NCBI RefSeq assembly: GCF_033304615.1
Contig: NZ_CP129118.1
Coordinates: 2,848,001 to 2,912,000, forward strand
Source of the DNA: Sporosarcina oncorhynchi
GTDB lineage: Bacteria > Bacillota > Bacilli > Bacillales_A > Planococcaceae
DNA: 64,000 nt
Direction of reading: 5' to 3'
Shown here: in pieces, positions 54,127-63,010 of the stretch
How positions within the stretch are numbered: position 1 is the stretch's first letter
Layout of the letters: each line of letters begins with the position of its first letter
Program-made: the position numbers and the translations under genes
The notes under the pieces: generated by a model
Told to the model about the DNA's origin: nothing
The model's input: the letters and a program-made list of their open reading frames with translations, nothing else
Database searches by the model: none

Positions 54127-56328
54127 ATGCGGAACAGTTGGACAATCTATAAAAACGACTTGCGGAGTTTAAGCCGGAACTGGGTAGCACTCATCCTCGT
54201 AGGGGGGCTCACTTTTCTACCGTCGCTATATGCGTGGCTCAATATCTATGCATCCTGGGACCCGTATGCCCAAACAGGTCAGCTTCCGGTCGCCGTTGTC
54301 AATGAAGATACCGGTGCCATGATACGCCAACAACGCATCGATGTAGGCGGACAGCTCATCGATTCACTGAAAAAGAATAAGGATATGGACTGGCATTTCA
54401 CTACACGTCAACAAGCGATGAATGGTGTCGAATATGGTGATTACTTTGCAGTGCTGTTCATTCCAAAAGATTTTTCCGAAAAACTAGGGACCGTCGTTTC
54501 AGGGAATCCGCAACGGGCGGAAATCGATTATTATGTGAATGAAAAGCTGAATTCCATTGCGCCAAAAATCACTGAAAAAGGTGCAAGCGTCGTTGTCGAC
54601 AAAGTGAGCAGCCAGTTTGTCGCGACAGTGAATGAAGTGATTTTCAACTTATTCAATACATTAGGTGTGGAAATTCAAAACGAGCTGCCCGATATCGAAC
54701 GGTTTGAAAACTACATATTTGACATCGAGAAAAAACTTCCCGACATTTACAACACGCTGACGGGGACGCAAAATGACGTTAAATCCGCGCAAAGCTTGAT
54801 GCAGAAAGCCCACGGGATGATTCCCTCTGTGAAGCAGTCCGTTACTGAAGGACTTGGGACGATCGATAGTACACTCACCTTCCTACATAAAGCAGAAACA
54901 CGGCTTGACGAACTGTCCCCATCAATTAAAAAGGACTTGGATAAAGCATCGAAGATTTCCAATGACGTGAACGACTTTTTACAGAATGTGAATACCGTTG
55001 CACTCGATTTCACGGAATTGGATGCAACGAAACAGCGTATCGATGAACGGATGACGGAAGCGATTACGCTCGTTGCGACTGTGCAGGACGACCTAGAATG
55101 GCTGCAACAACTTGCTTCTTCTGCGGTAACCGATGAGGGAGCCAACGAAGGGAATGGAACGAATGTAGCCCGACATGAACGGTTGGTAACCGCCATCGAG
55201 CGGACGGGTGATTTGAAAAGATTGATGGAAGAAACGCAAAGCAATGCACGGAACTTGAATGACTTGCTTGGCGGCAAGGAGGAACAGCTCAAACAGACAT
55301 TGAAAGACTTGCAAGAGATTACAGAGAACACCCGCGTCAACTTAGCCCAATTCGTCAAAGAGTATAAGCAGACGATCGAACCGACTGTACTTGCAGAAAC
55401 GAAACGTGCAAAAGGGACATTACAGCAAGGACGGTCTACATTGCTACAAGTTCAATCAACACTTCCTGAAGTGGAGCGCATCTTGAACAACACTTCTGCA
55501 AATGTCACCAAAGGCCAACAAACACTCGATAAAGTGCTTGGAGAATATCCATATGTATCAGAGAAAGTGAAACTGATGGCGAACCGGATTCGCAAAGTTC
55601 AGGACGAAACGGATTTGCACGAAATCATCCGTCTGCTGCAAAATGATCCGCAAGCGGAACGCAGCTTCTTTGAACAACCCATTACGATGCAAGAACATAA
55701 ACTATTCAAGATTAAAAACTATGGAACCGGGATGACACCGTTCTACACAGTATTGTCAATTTGGGTCGGTTGCCTGCTGCTCATCTCGCTTCTGTCAACG
55801 GATGCCGAACATCGTCTCGATGCAAAGCCACGTCAAGTCTATCTCGGTAAACTTATGACATTCATGACAATTGGACTTCTGCAAACGGCCATCATTACGT
55901 TTGGCGATTTGTTCCTCCTTAAAGTTGAAACACAAAGCCCCGTCTTGTTCGTCTTATTCGGGCTCCTCATCAGCGTCGTGTTCATGCTGATTGTTTACAC
56001 ACTCGTAAGCCTGTTCGGCGACGTCGGAAAAGCGATGGCCATCGTCATGCTCGTCCTACAAATTGCAGGATCAGGCGGCACCTATCCTGTCGTGTTGCTG
56101 CCTTCATTCTTCCAGTGGATCAACCCAGCACTACCCTTCACATACGCTATCGACCTGATGCGCGAAGCTGTCGGGGGAATCGTCTGGCAACGTGCAACAA
56201 CCGATATAATCTTCCTTGCCATCACGGGTACGGTGTTCATGCTAATTGGCTTCTTCCTGAAGAAAGTCATCAACCGCAAAACACATCAACTGCTCGAGAA
56301 ATCGAGAGAGTCAGGATTATTCCACTAA
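54127..56328 (+). CDS. YhgE/Pip-family membrane protein (ABC-2-like)
   Basis: 733 residues from ATG 54127 behind GAGGCGG. One N-terminal membrane segment (WVALILVGGLTFLPSLYAWL) leads to VAVVNEDTGA, the pattern of the YhgE/Pip family. A large ~500-residue extracytoplasmic coiled-coil domain follows, then six C-terminal spans like ABC-2 permeases (from MTPFYTVLSIWVGCLLLIS). Relatives serve as phage infection receptors (Pip, YueB-like) or export partners. No ATPase gene is adjacent. A terminator is downstream at ~56345. Confidence 0.88.
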   Translation: MRNSWTIYKNDLRSLSRNWVALILVGGLTFLPSLYAWLNIYASWDPYAQTGQLPVAVVNEDTGAMIRQQRIDVGGQLIDSLKKNKDMDWHFTTRQQAMNGVEYGDYFAVLFIPKDFSEKLGTVVSGNPQRAEIDYYVNEKLNSIAPKITEKGASVVVDKVSSQFVATVNEVIFNLFNTLGVEIQNELPDIERFENYIFDIEKKLPDIYNTLTGTQNDVKSAQSLMQKAHGMIPSVKQSVTEGLGTIDSTLTFLHKAETRLDELSPSIKKDLDKASKISNDVNDFLQNVNTVALDFTELDATKQRIDERMTEAITLVATVQDDLEWLQQLASSAVTDEGANEGNGTNVARHERLVTAIERTGDLKRLMEETQSNARNLNDLLGGKEEQLKQTLKDLQEITENTRVNLAQFVKEYKQTIEPTVLAETKRAKGTLQQGRSTLLQVQSTLPEVERILNNTSANVTKGQQTLDKVLGEYPYVSEKVKLMANRIRKVQDETDLHEIIRLLQNDPQAERSFFEQPITMQEHKLFKIKNYGTGMTPFYTVLSIWVGCLLLISLLSTDAEHRLDAKPRQVYLGKLMTFMTIGLLQTAIITFGDLFLLKVETQSPVLFVLFGLLISVVFMLIVYTLVSLFGDVGKAMAIVMLVLQIAGSGGTYPVVLLPSFFQWINPALPFTYAIDLMREAVGGIVWQRATTDIIFLAITGTVFMLIGFFLKKVINRKTHQLLEKSRESGLFH

Positions 56329-56344
56329 GCATATTTACACCCTT

Positions 56345-56382
56345 AAAACACGCAGTCCAATAGTCTAGGACAGCGTGTTTTT
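56345..56382 (+). terminator. Terminator after the YhgE/Pip gene
   Basis: AAAACACGC pairs with GCGTGTTTTT, with inner tcc/gga pairing. Confidence 0.8.
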
Positions 56383-56432
56383 GAATCCTTATCCTAGTTT
56401 TATACGTATACTATAAAAAAGGAGGGAGATCT

Positions 56433-56798
56433 ATGGGATACAATAATTTTGATAATGGTCTATTTGATTTTGCGCCGATTTTTATAACCATCGTCTTCAT
56501 CGTCGTTATCGGAGGTATCCTATTCACCATTGTCAAAGGCGTTGGTCAATGGTCGACCAATAACGCTTCGCCACGCCTCACTGTACCTGCCCAAGTCATT
56601 ACAAAAAGGACAAACACATGGGGTGGCAGCAACGATACATCCGCCACTACTGATTACTACATCACTTTCCAAGTTGAAAGTGGCGACCGTATGGAACTCA
56701 AAATAGCAGGCAGTGAATACGGCATGCTCGCGGAAGGAGACTTTGGCCTACTTACATTCCAAGGAACTCGGTATGGAGGATTTGAACGTAAGGTGTAG
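56433..56798 (+). CDS. DUF2500-family membrane protein
   Basis: 121 residues from ATG 56433 behind AAGGAGGG. One N-terminal membrane span (FAPIFITIVFIVVIGGILFT) is followed by a small strand-rich domain with VPAQVITKRTNTWGG, TDYYITFQVESGDRMELKI and YGMLAEGDFGLLTFQGTRYG, typical of DUF2500 (YhhM-like). Function unknown. Monocistronic. Confidence 0.82.
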   Translation: MGYNNFDNGLFDFAPIFITIVFIVVIGGILFTIVKGVGQWSTNNASPRLTVPAQVITKRTNTWGGSNDTSATTDYYITFQVESGDRMELKIAGSEYGMLAEGDFGLLTFQGTRYGGFERKV

Positions 56799-56916
56799 TG
56801 AAATCTGAACGTTCGTTTGGCTAGGAATCCTCCAAAAATGACCTCCTCATATATGTGTACAGCAAATCAAAATCAACCATTGTACAGCAATCAAATGACA
56901 GATGTCAATGAAAAAT

Positions 56917-56945
56917 TTGCGAAATTTCAATTTTTCTGCTACAAT
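56917..56945 (+). promoter_or_regulatory. Sigma-A-type promoter
   Basis: TTGCGA (56917-56922) and TACAAT (56940-56945) with a 17-base spacer, upstream of the gene at 57115. About 170 bases of leader follow, with no clear riboswitch fold by eye. Confidence 0.6.
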
Positions 56946-57114
56946 ATAAGTACAACAGTAATGGAGACGGCATTCAAGATTCGTACGCAACTTCTTTCAT
57001 CAGAAAATTGAGTACGTTTTTTTGAATTTTACAAGCTACCGGCTTCTTACAGGCTGTTATCAGCAAACTATCTGGCAAACTGATTACATAAATATATCTG
57101 AGGAGAGTGGGTTC

Positions 57115-57957
57115 GTGAATTTAGTCAATGAAGAAATAACTCATAAAGTGTTTGGTGAAGGCAATATTGTCGAACACAAGGAGACAATCATTACAGTTGA
57201 TTTCAACAAAGATATTAAAAAGTTCGTATACCCCGATGCATTTGATGAATTCCTCACACTCAACAATCCTGAAACTGCACAAACCTTCAAGGCCATCTTC
57301 TTAAAAAGACAACAGGAAAAAGAAGCACTTGAGAAAAAACGCGAAGATGAACTGCAAATCCAGTTACTTGAACAGCAACGCAAAGATTTATTGAAAAACC
57401 ACCGAATTCACGAAAGCTCTCAAATTGCTTTTTGGTTGGATGAAGACAAACAAGAAGACATATTTACCGACTGGAAAATTTCAACTGGTACTGTTCAGAG
57501 CGGGAAAAATAAAGGTCAGCCAAACAGCGTAGCGCGTTTGCGTCCGAACAGTGCAGGTCTCCTAACTGCAAGAGCGGCCGATCAAGAGGAAACCGAAAGA
57601 CTGATCCTTGGACTCTTCATGGTCGATGAAATGTTCTCTGGCAATCTAGGTGAGGACGGAATTGTTCCGACACACGCAGAATACAAAATTGAATTGACTG
57701 AAGACGAAGCGAAGCAAATGCTCTTCTGGAACTATTACAGCAACAAGACGTACCCCGATCGCACGACTTGGAACTCCGGTAAGTTCCGTTATTATGATAA
57801 CGTCTGGACAGCTCAAATTTTACAAGATATTATCGCATTGAAAACCGATGAAGAGGAAATCAATCACGCGAAAAAATTCCTGGACTACTTCTGTAAAATG
57901 AATGCGATAGATCCTACTAATATTCCTGAGGCTAACGGAAGCTTACGTTTAAGCTAA
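57115..57957 (+). CDS. Uncharacterised protein with Tudor-like N-terminus (280 residues)
   Basis: GTG 57115 follows GGAGAGTGGG. Residues ~5-45 (ITHKVFGEGNIVEH then FVYPDAFDEFLTL) resemble the small Tudor/UvrD C-terminal-like module that appears in several DNA-associated proteins. A charged coiled coil (60-105) and a C-terminal ~150-residue domain (TDWKISTGTVQSGKNKGQPN, MLFWNYYSNKTYPD) follow. Similar proteins occur widely in Bacillota without known function, often misnamed. The rest of the region, 56799-57114, holds only a promoter. Confidence 0.7.
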   Translation: MNLVNEEITHKVFGEGNIVEHKETIITVDFNKDIKKFVYPDAFDEFLTLNNPETAQTFKAIFLKRQQEKEALEKKREDELQIQLLEQQRKDLLKNHRIHESSQIAFWLDEDKQEDIFTDWKISTGTVQSGKNKGQPNSVARLRPNSAGLLTARAADQEETERLILGLFMVDEMFSGNLGEDGIVPTHAEYKIELTEDEAKQMLFWNYYSNKTYPDRTTWNSGKFRYYDNVWTAQILQDIIALKTDEEEINHAKKFLDYFCKMNAIDPTNIPEANGSLRLS

Positions 57958-58010
57958 CGTTTCATTACGGCTGGAAATCTTTTTTCGCCATCTTACAGCA
58001 ATCCTATAAA

Positions 58011-58056
58011 AGCAGAAAACCCCTTCGATCCATTTGGATGAATGGGGTTTTTGCTT
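58011..58056 (+). terminator. Terminator downstream of the 280-residue protein gene
   Basis: AAAACCCCTTC (58017-58027) pairs with GAATGGGGTTTTT, with inner atccat/atgga-like pairing. Confidence 0.82.
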
Positions 58057-58273
58057 GTTAATGAATGCCTAATATAGCCGATTGTTGCACGCCAAGACGA
58101 ATATATCGTTATGTAGGCTCGTGCGAAGCGGTATTTTCTCGTTTTCAGAACGACGGTGTCGCGCAGCAAGTCAACAAGCTAATCGAAACAAGCTACGATT
58201 GTACGCTACAGCACTAACTTATTTCGCAATCCTATTAGCGTGTTAACGATGTCAGTCACCCATGTCAGCTATA
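58057..58273. other. Intergenic stretch
   Basis: About 215 bases before the convergent PhnB-like gene with no recognisable feature. Confidence 0.35.
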
Positions 58274-58672
58274 TTATTCGGGTAAGTTCAACTGCCAGGA
58301 TACGCCAAACTGATCATTCAGCCATCCGAATTTCTTGCTGAACCCGTAGTTATTTAATGGCATAAGTGCTGTGCCATTTTGCATCATTTTTTCATAAAGG
58401 CTATCAATTTCCTCTTCTGTCTCACACGTTAGATAGATAGAAAATGATGGTGTAAAGTCAAACTCATGGTCGACATGGCTATCGATACACATGAACTCTT
58501 GCCCTTTTAACGAAAACTCCGCTTGTATAACTGTCCCTTCTTTACCAGGTCCGTCAGCTCCATAGCGAGAAATGCTCGTGATTTCCGAATCCTCGATGAG
58601 TGATGTGTAGTAGTTCATCGCTTCTTCAGCAACACCACCTTGAAACATTAAAAATGGTTTTACGTTCTTCAT
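58274..58672 (-). CDS. PhnB-like VOC-superfamily protein
   Basis: 132 residues: VKPFLMFQGGVAEEAMNYYT opening, ISRYGADGPGKEGTV, EFMCIDSHVDHEFDFTPSFS and the NYGFSKKFGWLNDQFGVSWQL end are the pattern of PhnB/3-demethylubiquinone methyltransferase-type VOC proteins. Members are usually not methyltransferases; most have unknown function or bind metal. Monocistronic. Confidence 0.85.
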   Translation of the reverse strand: MKNVKPFLMFQGGVAEEAMNYYTSLIEDSEITSISRYGADGPGKEGTVIQAEFSLKGQEFMCIDSHVDHEFDFTPSFSIYLTCETEEEIDSLYEKMMQNGTALMPLNNYGFSKKFGWLNDQFGVSWQLNLPE

Positions 58673-58827
58673 AGTTCACTTCCTTTCTTTCAATGAACTT
58701 TATTGTTGTTTCCTATTTGAGCTACCTTGCCCTACTCTTGTCCTACCCGATGGTTAACAATTAACGCCCTTTAGGAGTGCTTTGCACCATGACTTGGACC
58801 CGATCATTTAATAGATGCAACAGGCTG

Positions 58828-59238
58828 TTATGCTTCTATCAATTTTTTGAGTTGCTCACCAAAGTTCGTCCAACTATATTTAGCTCCCTCAATTGCACCC
58901 TTCGTTGCTTTTGTTTGTTCACTGAACCCAGTTTGTTCAAAATGCAAATGTGTCATGCCGTCTGAACCTGTTTTCAATGTCCAAGTAATTGTAGTCGTCT
59001 CGCCAGCACTTGCCCATGTGTACGATAATATATGGGGTTCCTCTACTTCGAGTACTTCACCATTGACGATTCCATCCCACCATTCATTGGGCTCAGAACG
59101 AAATTGGAACTTTTCTCCGATAACTGGTGTAAAGTCATTTTTCCATATCCATTGTGCCAGCATATCTGAATCCGTTAATGCTTTCCACACTTGCTCAACT
59201 GAACTTGTAAATTGAAAATCTAATGATACATCTGCCAT
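58828..59238 (-). CDS. SRPBCC (AHSA1-type) protein
   Basis: 136 residues with the AHSA1/START-like pattern: SVEQVWKALTDSDMLAQWIW, VIGEKFQFRSEPNEWWDGIV, and a GWTNFGEQLKKLI-like end (SWTNFGEQLKKLIE). Such proteins bind hydrophobic ligands. It directly follows an ArsR regulator gene by three bases, the common ArsR-SRPBCC operon. Confidence 0.88.
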   Translation of the reverse strand: MADVSLDFQFTSSVEQVWKALTDSDMLAQWIWKNDFTPVIGEKFQFRSEPNEWWDGIVNGEVLEVEEPHILSYTWASAGETTTITWTLKTGSDGMTHLHFEQTGFSEQTKATKGAIEGAKYSWTNFGEQLKKLIEA

Positions 59239-59241
59239 TGT

Positions 59242-59565
59242 CTATTCCTCCGATAACATTTTTTTCAACTGCGATACTTTGTCTATCCAAAAATTTTCGT
59301 AAAAGGATACCCAGTCTTTAATTTCTTGCAATGGGGCTGCATTTATTTGATACCTTGTTTCCCTTCCAACCTTACGAACAGTAACCAGACCAGCTTCTTT
59401 CAGGATGGCCAAATGTTTAGAAACTGCAGTACGTCCCATTTGAAATTCCGCTGTTAGTTCGTACAGAGGTAACTCCCCTGCCTCCGCCAACAAATGTAGC
59501 AATTTTCGTCTTGTTGGATCAGCGACAGCTACATAAACATCACGTTCTTGTTTGTCTTCGCTCAA
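59242..59565 (-). CDS. ArsR-family regulator (SRPBCC-linked)
   Basis: 107 residues from TTG 59565, GGAGGGAGG upstream. A typical winged helix: VADPTRRKLLHLLAEAGELP, then YELTAEFQMGRTAVSKHLAI and LVTVRKVGRETRYQINA. No metal-binding CxC motif, so it probably senses a non-metal ligand. Two palindromes at 59586 and 59613 in its promoter are probable operators. Transcribed with the SRPBCC gene. Confidence 0.9.
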   Translation of the reverse strand: MSEDKQERDVYVAVADPTRRKLLHLLAEAGELPLYELTAEFQMGRTAVSKHLAILKEAGLVTVRKVGRETRYQINAAPLQEIKDWVSFYENFWIDKVSQLKKMLSEE

Positions 59566-59585
59566 AACCTCCCTCCTTACATATA

Positions 59586-59628
59586 GGACACCAATTAGTG
59601 TCCTTATATTACGACACTAATTGGTGTC
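59586..59628 (-). promoter_or_regulatory. Two related palindromic operators of the ArsR operon
   Basis: A perfect palindrome ggacaccaattagtgtcc-like (59586-59603, GGACAC ... GTGTCC) and a second, gacactaattggtgtc (59613-59628), share the GACACyAATTrGTGTC core with opposite middle pairing. They are 10 bases apart, immediately upstream of the TTG start, so tandem repressor binding is likely. Confidence 0.75.
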
Positions 59629-59902
59629 TTGTCAATTGTATTCTCGGCTTAACAGGTATGAGTTAATTCACTTATCGTCAAAAATATTCTTTACTACCCC
59701 GTTTTTCCTCATATCCGTGAAATTTCTCCCACAAGTGCCCCTTACAGATTTCAATTCAAAAAAGCACAAATCCTTAGTTAGGAAATGTGCCAATCACATA
59801 TTTTTTATAACGTCTTAGGAACAAAATAAATGGTACTCCCGATAATCTAATTGAACATTTTGCTTAAACTAGTCGAAAACCCACTCTAAATTAATTCGAA
59901 AA

Positions 59903-60343
59903 TCAACTGATCTTTTCTGCCAATTCTAATACAATTCCTTCCGGCCCACGGACGTAACATAATTTTATAATGTTTTCGTAGGTTTTTATCTCTCCAAGCA
60001 ATTCTGCACCACTCTTTTTCAACTTGGCAACAACGACTTCAATATTTTCAACAGCAAATGCAATATGACTGACACCTAGAGTCGTTGGAAAATGTTGTTG
60101 AAATTCTTTTTCATCAGAAAGTGTGTGGAATTTGACTAACTCCAATGTTGTCTCCCCGTCTTGCGTTCCTAACATTACAATCATTTTTCTAAAGTCAGTA
60201 AGGCCCATTTCTCGTTCAATCCATTCTACTTCTACATCTACCTCTGCTTCCCCCAGCACATCTAGCCCTAAATTGAGGAAGAAATCTTTAGCAGCTGCGA
60301 GATCGTTTACGATTACGCCTACATGATCAATTCTTCGAATCAC
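59903..60343 (-). CDS. VOC-superfamily (glyoxalase-like) protein
   Basis: 146 residues with the VOC metal-site pattern: RRIDHVGVIVNDLAAAKDFF, TTLELVKFH, GVSHIAFAVENI and GPEGIVLELAEK (His, Glu, His, Glu). Substrate unknown. It is monocistronic on the reverse strand. Confidence 0.88.
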   Translation of the reverse strand: MIRRIDHVGVIVNDLAAAKDFFLNLGLDVLGEAEVDVEVEWIEREMGLTDFRKMIVMLGTQDGETTLELVKFHTLSDEKEFQQHFPTTLGVSHIAFAVENIEVVVAKLKKSGAELLGEIKTYENIIKLCYVRGPEGIVLELAEKIS

Positions 60344-60686
60344 GATAGCCCATTCCCCCTAGCCTTTTTTACAATACATGTCTTCCTAATCCGTTTGTTT
60401 CATGGCCGTATATGTACATACCATATCTCAAATGAACCAATCTTGTCCTGTTTCATGCCAGCACCGAGGGGCAACAGCGATTGGCACATTTCTCAAAATG
60501 GTGAATAATTGTAAATTGGCCTTATCATTAAATGAATAATGCCCGCTAATTCCAAATTGGATTGGCGGGCTTTCGTCAATGATAGTAGCTCGTGTAGTAT
60601 TCGATTGAGGCATTGTCCATAAATCACTCGTCTATCTGCCAGCTTCGAAACGACTTTACTATAAATCAACGTTTATGGGTACAACA
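60344..60686. other. Intergenic stretch with a hairpin
   Basis: About 340 bases without a supported gene. A gcccgc/gcgggc stem with extra pairing (60541-60570), followed by TTT, may terminate the minus-strand oxidoreductase or a lost plus-strand gene. Confidence 0.45.
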
Positions 60687-61403
60687 TTAAATGGACATCG
60701 CTGGTGTTAAAAACTCAGGTAGTTTATGTTCATGCTTGTCGAGCATAATCTGTTCGGGTTTAATGCCTTGCTCAAACAGTACTTCAATATTTTGCATGAG
60801 GAATTCATCACTTCCGACGACGTAGAAGAGTCCTTCCTTGTCCGTGGCAAGTTGTTTCACTTCTTCATAATAATCTTTGCGATTTTCAACGAACTTCGCC
60901 GTCATCTTATTGTCAGTCGCAGTGTTGAAAACATCTTGAAACAGGAAATCTTTTGATGAATCGACATTCAAGGAATGGATATGCCCCACATTGTCATCAC
61001 GCTTCATATACTCGAGTACAAGTGGCCTGAAAGTGGCTAGTCCAACACCTGAAGACAACAAGTAGACATTTTTGTCTTCCCTTTTCAACGGTACATTTGA
61101 GTGCGTCTTAAATATCGCAACTTCATCACCAACCTGAAGCGTTCGTAGTATCGATTTGAATTCAGAACATTGCTCCTTAATACGCGTTGTGATTCCAATC
61201 AAATTTTCATGTGGTAACGTCGAGATGGACATATGACGGATTAACCCGCGATTTGGTTTTTCTCCCGTATTAAATCCTTCAAGTGCAAAGTGTGTGTGGG
61301 ATCCTTCTTCCCATGTAAAATCCGCCGGACAGTCGAGCAAGTATGTTTTAACTTCAAGCGTTTCATCAATGATTTGACTAATTTTCGTCCAATAAATTTG
61401 CAT
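60687..61403 (-). CDS. Ferredoxin-NADP-reductase-like flavoprotein
   Basis: 238 residues. A FAD-binding barrel with RHMSIST (the RxxS motif near residue 56), then a NAD(P)-binding domain with SSGVGLATFRPLV, DNVGHIHSLNVDS and GLFYVVGSDEFL, as in ferredoxin/flavohemoprotein-type reductases. No [2Fe-2S] cysteines are seen, so it probably passes electrons to a separate partner. Monocistronic. Confidence 0.82.
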   Translation of the reverse strand: MQIYWTKISQIIDETLEVKTYLLDCPADFTWEEGSHTHFALEGFNTGEKPNRGLIRHMSISTLPHENLIGITTRIKEQCSEFKSILRTLQVGDEVAIFKTHSNVPLKREDKNVYLLSSGVGLATFRPLVLEYMKRDDNVGHIHSLNVDSSKDFLFQDVFNTATDNKMTAKFVENRKDYYEEVKQLATDKEGLFYVVGSDEFLMQNIEVLFEQGIKPEQIMLDKHEHKLPEFLTPAMSI

Positions 61404-61730
61404 ATATGATTCTCCTTATCCATCTAATTGACTTGTCACTATCTACTATACAGTAATTGATAACGGTTCTCAACTAAACAAGTATTTATTTTCAGATGAT
61501 TGATTTAATTCTCCACATACAGCTGTTGTTTTTATGCCCGATAGAACTCCTAGGATTCTCAAAGTCGACATTGGATAGTTCCTAAGACAATTTGAGTTCA
61601 TGCCTTTGCTTGTTTTGAGTGTTTACATTGGATGACTGTCAAACGTCAAAGAAGTCCGCTTATTCCAAACTGGATAAGCGGACTTCTGATTTCATTGGAC
61701 GATTCCGTTGTAATTTGCATAGGAACCTTA
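61404..61730 (-). terminator. Intergenic stretch with the terminator of the CueP-like gene
   Basis: About 330 bases. At 61650-61687 a 17-bp stem (agaagtccgcttattcca with tggataagcggacttct) lies downstream of the CueP-like gene on its strand. Nothing else is recognised. Confidence 0.7.
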
Positions 61731-62255
61731 TTAACTCAACTGCATAGTCGTAATGCACGTGTTATCGCCATTAGCGATTTCTGATATTGCTTGTTTCTGA
61801 TCGTTTGAAATCGTTACCGTAAATGTCTCATTACGTGGTAGCCATAAGTCAATAAATCCATTTGCTTCTGTCTGCTTCTTTTCATCAAGGATAATCGTGC
61901 CATTAGAGTCTTGGATTTGAACCGTAAACTCTTCTTCGACAAGCTCACCTTGGCATCCCGTTAAACTATGATTGTCACAAGGATGCGTTTGATTTACAAA
62001 TGGTGCAATCGATACGAAAAACTCGTCTTCCGGTAGCTTATACGTTGTCACGTTCTTGTTTTCATCCGTCACAATCAATTCCTCCGAAGTAATTGACGCA
62101 GATGCAGCTGTAACATTTCTAACGGTATAATCGTGGACTAATTTCTTCATTTCATCTGAATTCAAATTCTCTGTTTCACCTTTTCCACTTTCACTACTAC
62201 ACCCGACTACTAAAGCCAGAACAAGTACTAAGAGTACATACATTTTACGCTTCAT
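61731..62255 (-). CDS. cueP: CueP-like copper-binding lipoprotein
   Basis: 174 residues. The signal peptide (MYVLLVLVLALVVGC) ends in a lipobox VGC, so it is lipid-anchored at the cell surface. The mature domain has the CueP pattern: NQTHPCDNHSLTGCQGELVE with conserved Cys/His, EANGFIDLWLPRNETF and the C-terminal DNTCITTMQL. CueP binds copper in the periplasm of Gram-negative bacteria; this anchored form would act outside the membrane. Monocistronic with a terminator. Confidence 0.85.
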   Translation of the reverse strand: MKRKMYVLLVLVLALVVGCSSESGKGETENLNSDEMKKLVHDYTVRNVTAASASITSEELIVTDENKNVTTYKLPEDEFFVSIAPFVNQTHPCDNHSLTGCQGELVEEEFTVQIQDSNGTIILDEKKQTEANGFIDLWLPRNETFTVTISNDQKQAISEIANGDNTCITTMQLS

Positions 62256-62321
62256 CTTCTCACTGCCTTTTCATTTTTTTTACACGCTGTTATGGTTCGT
62301 AAATTTCTTATTGCAGCTGAC

Positions 62322-62735
62322 TTATTTCGCTGGATAGCTGCAAAGTTCGACGAGTGTCCCATCCGTTGAAATCGGGTTGATGTAAATTAGTCTTCTGCCG
62401 CGCGCATTCGTACGCAATGTATCCTCAAGGAATCGTATTCCCTTTTCCCGCGCATTCGCAATTGCTACATCTAAGTCTTCAACCCGGTACGCAATATGGT
62501 GAACGCCTTTCCCTCGTTGTCTAATAAACCGCGCAATCGGAGAATTCTTGTTCGTCGGCTCCAGCAACTCAATCACTTTCTCATCCGTTCGAATGACCGC
62601 CACATGCACTTCCACGCCCGTCGCTTCACTCGTATAACGGTCCTCAACAACACCATTTAACACATTTATATAAAAAGGAAGTGCCTCGTCAATACTTCTG
62701 ACGGCAATTCCAATATGATCGAAAACATGATCCAT
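62322..62735 (-). CDS. Methylmalonyl-CoA epimerase-type VOC protein
   Basis: 137 residues from ATG 62735 behind GGGGGAC. VFDHIGIAVRSIDEALPFYI, EVHVAVIRTDEKVIELLEP, KGVHHIAYRVEDLDVAIANA and DGTLVELCSY carry the metal ligands (His, Glu-type, His, Glu) of methylmalonyl-CoA epimerase. No methylmalonyl-CoA mutase genes are in the window, and the divergent neighbour is an aromatic monooxygenase, so another substrate is possible. Confidence 0.8.
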   Translation of the reverse strand: MDHVFDHIGIAVRSIDEALPFYINVLNGVVEDRYTSEATGVEVHVAVIRTDEKVIELLEPTNKNSPIARFIRQRGKGVHHIAYRVEDLDVAIANAREKGIRFLEDTLRTNARGRRLIYINPISTDGTLVELCSYPAK

Positions 62736-63010
62736 TGCTAGTCCCCCATTCAATTTCATATATTTAGGTGATCCAATACATAGAAAAAGCGATTATCTAC
62801 GCAGTGACTAAACTCCATTCGTGACAGTAACTCCCTATGCATTCCTGGCAATGATTGCGGATGCAAAGAGTAGAAATCCACTCTTATTCATTAAATCACA
62901 GACGAACAAGCAATGCATGGCATATACATACGTTCAACGTCTTTCTCACTGATCAATTGACACACGGCCATAATATACTAATTACATGTAAATACACAGG
63001 AGGAATGCAA

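Noticed and set aside
54747..55358. Long reverse-strand frame of 203 residues inside the YhgE/Pip gene
   Set aside because: It is an antisense shadow with Ser/Cys-rich composition; the forward frame has clear family features.
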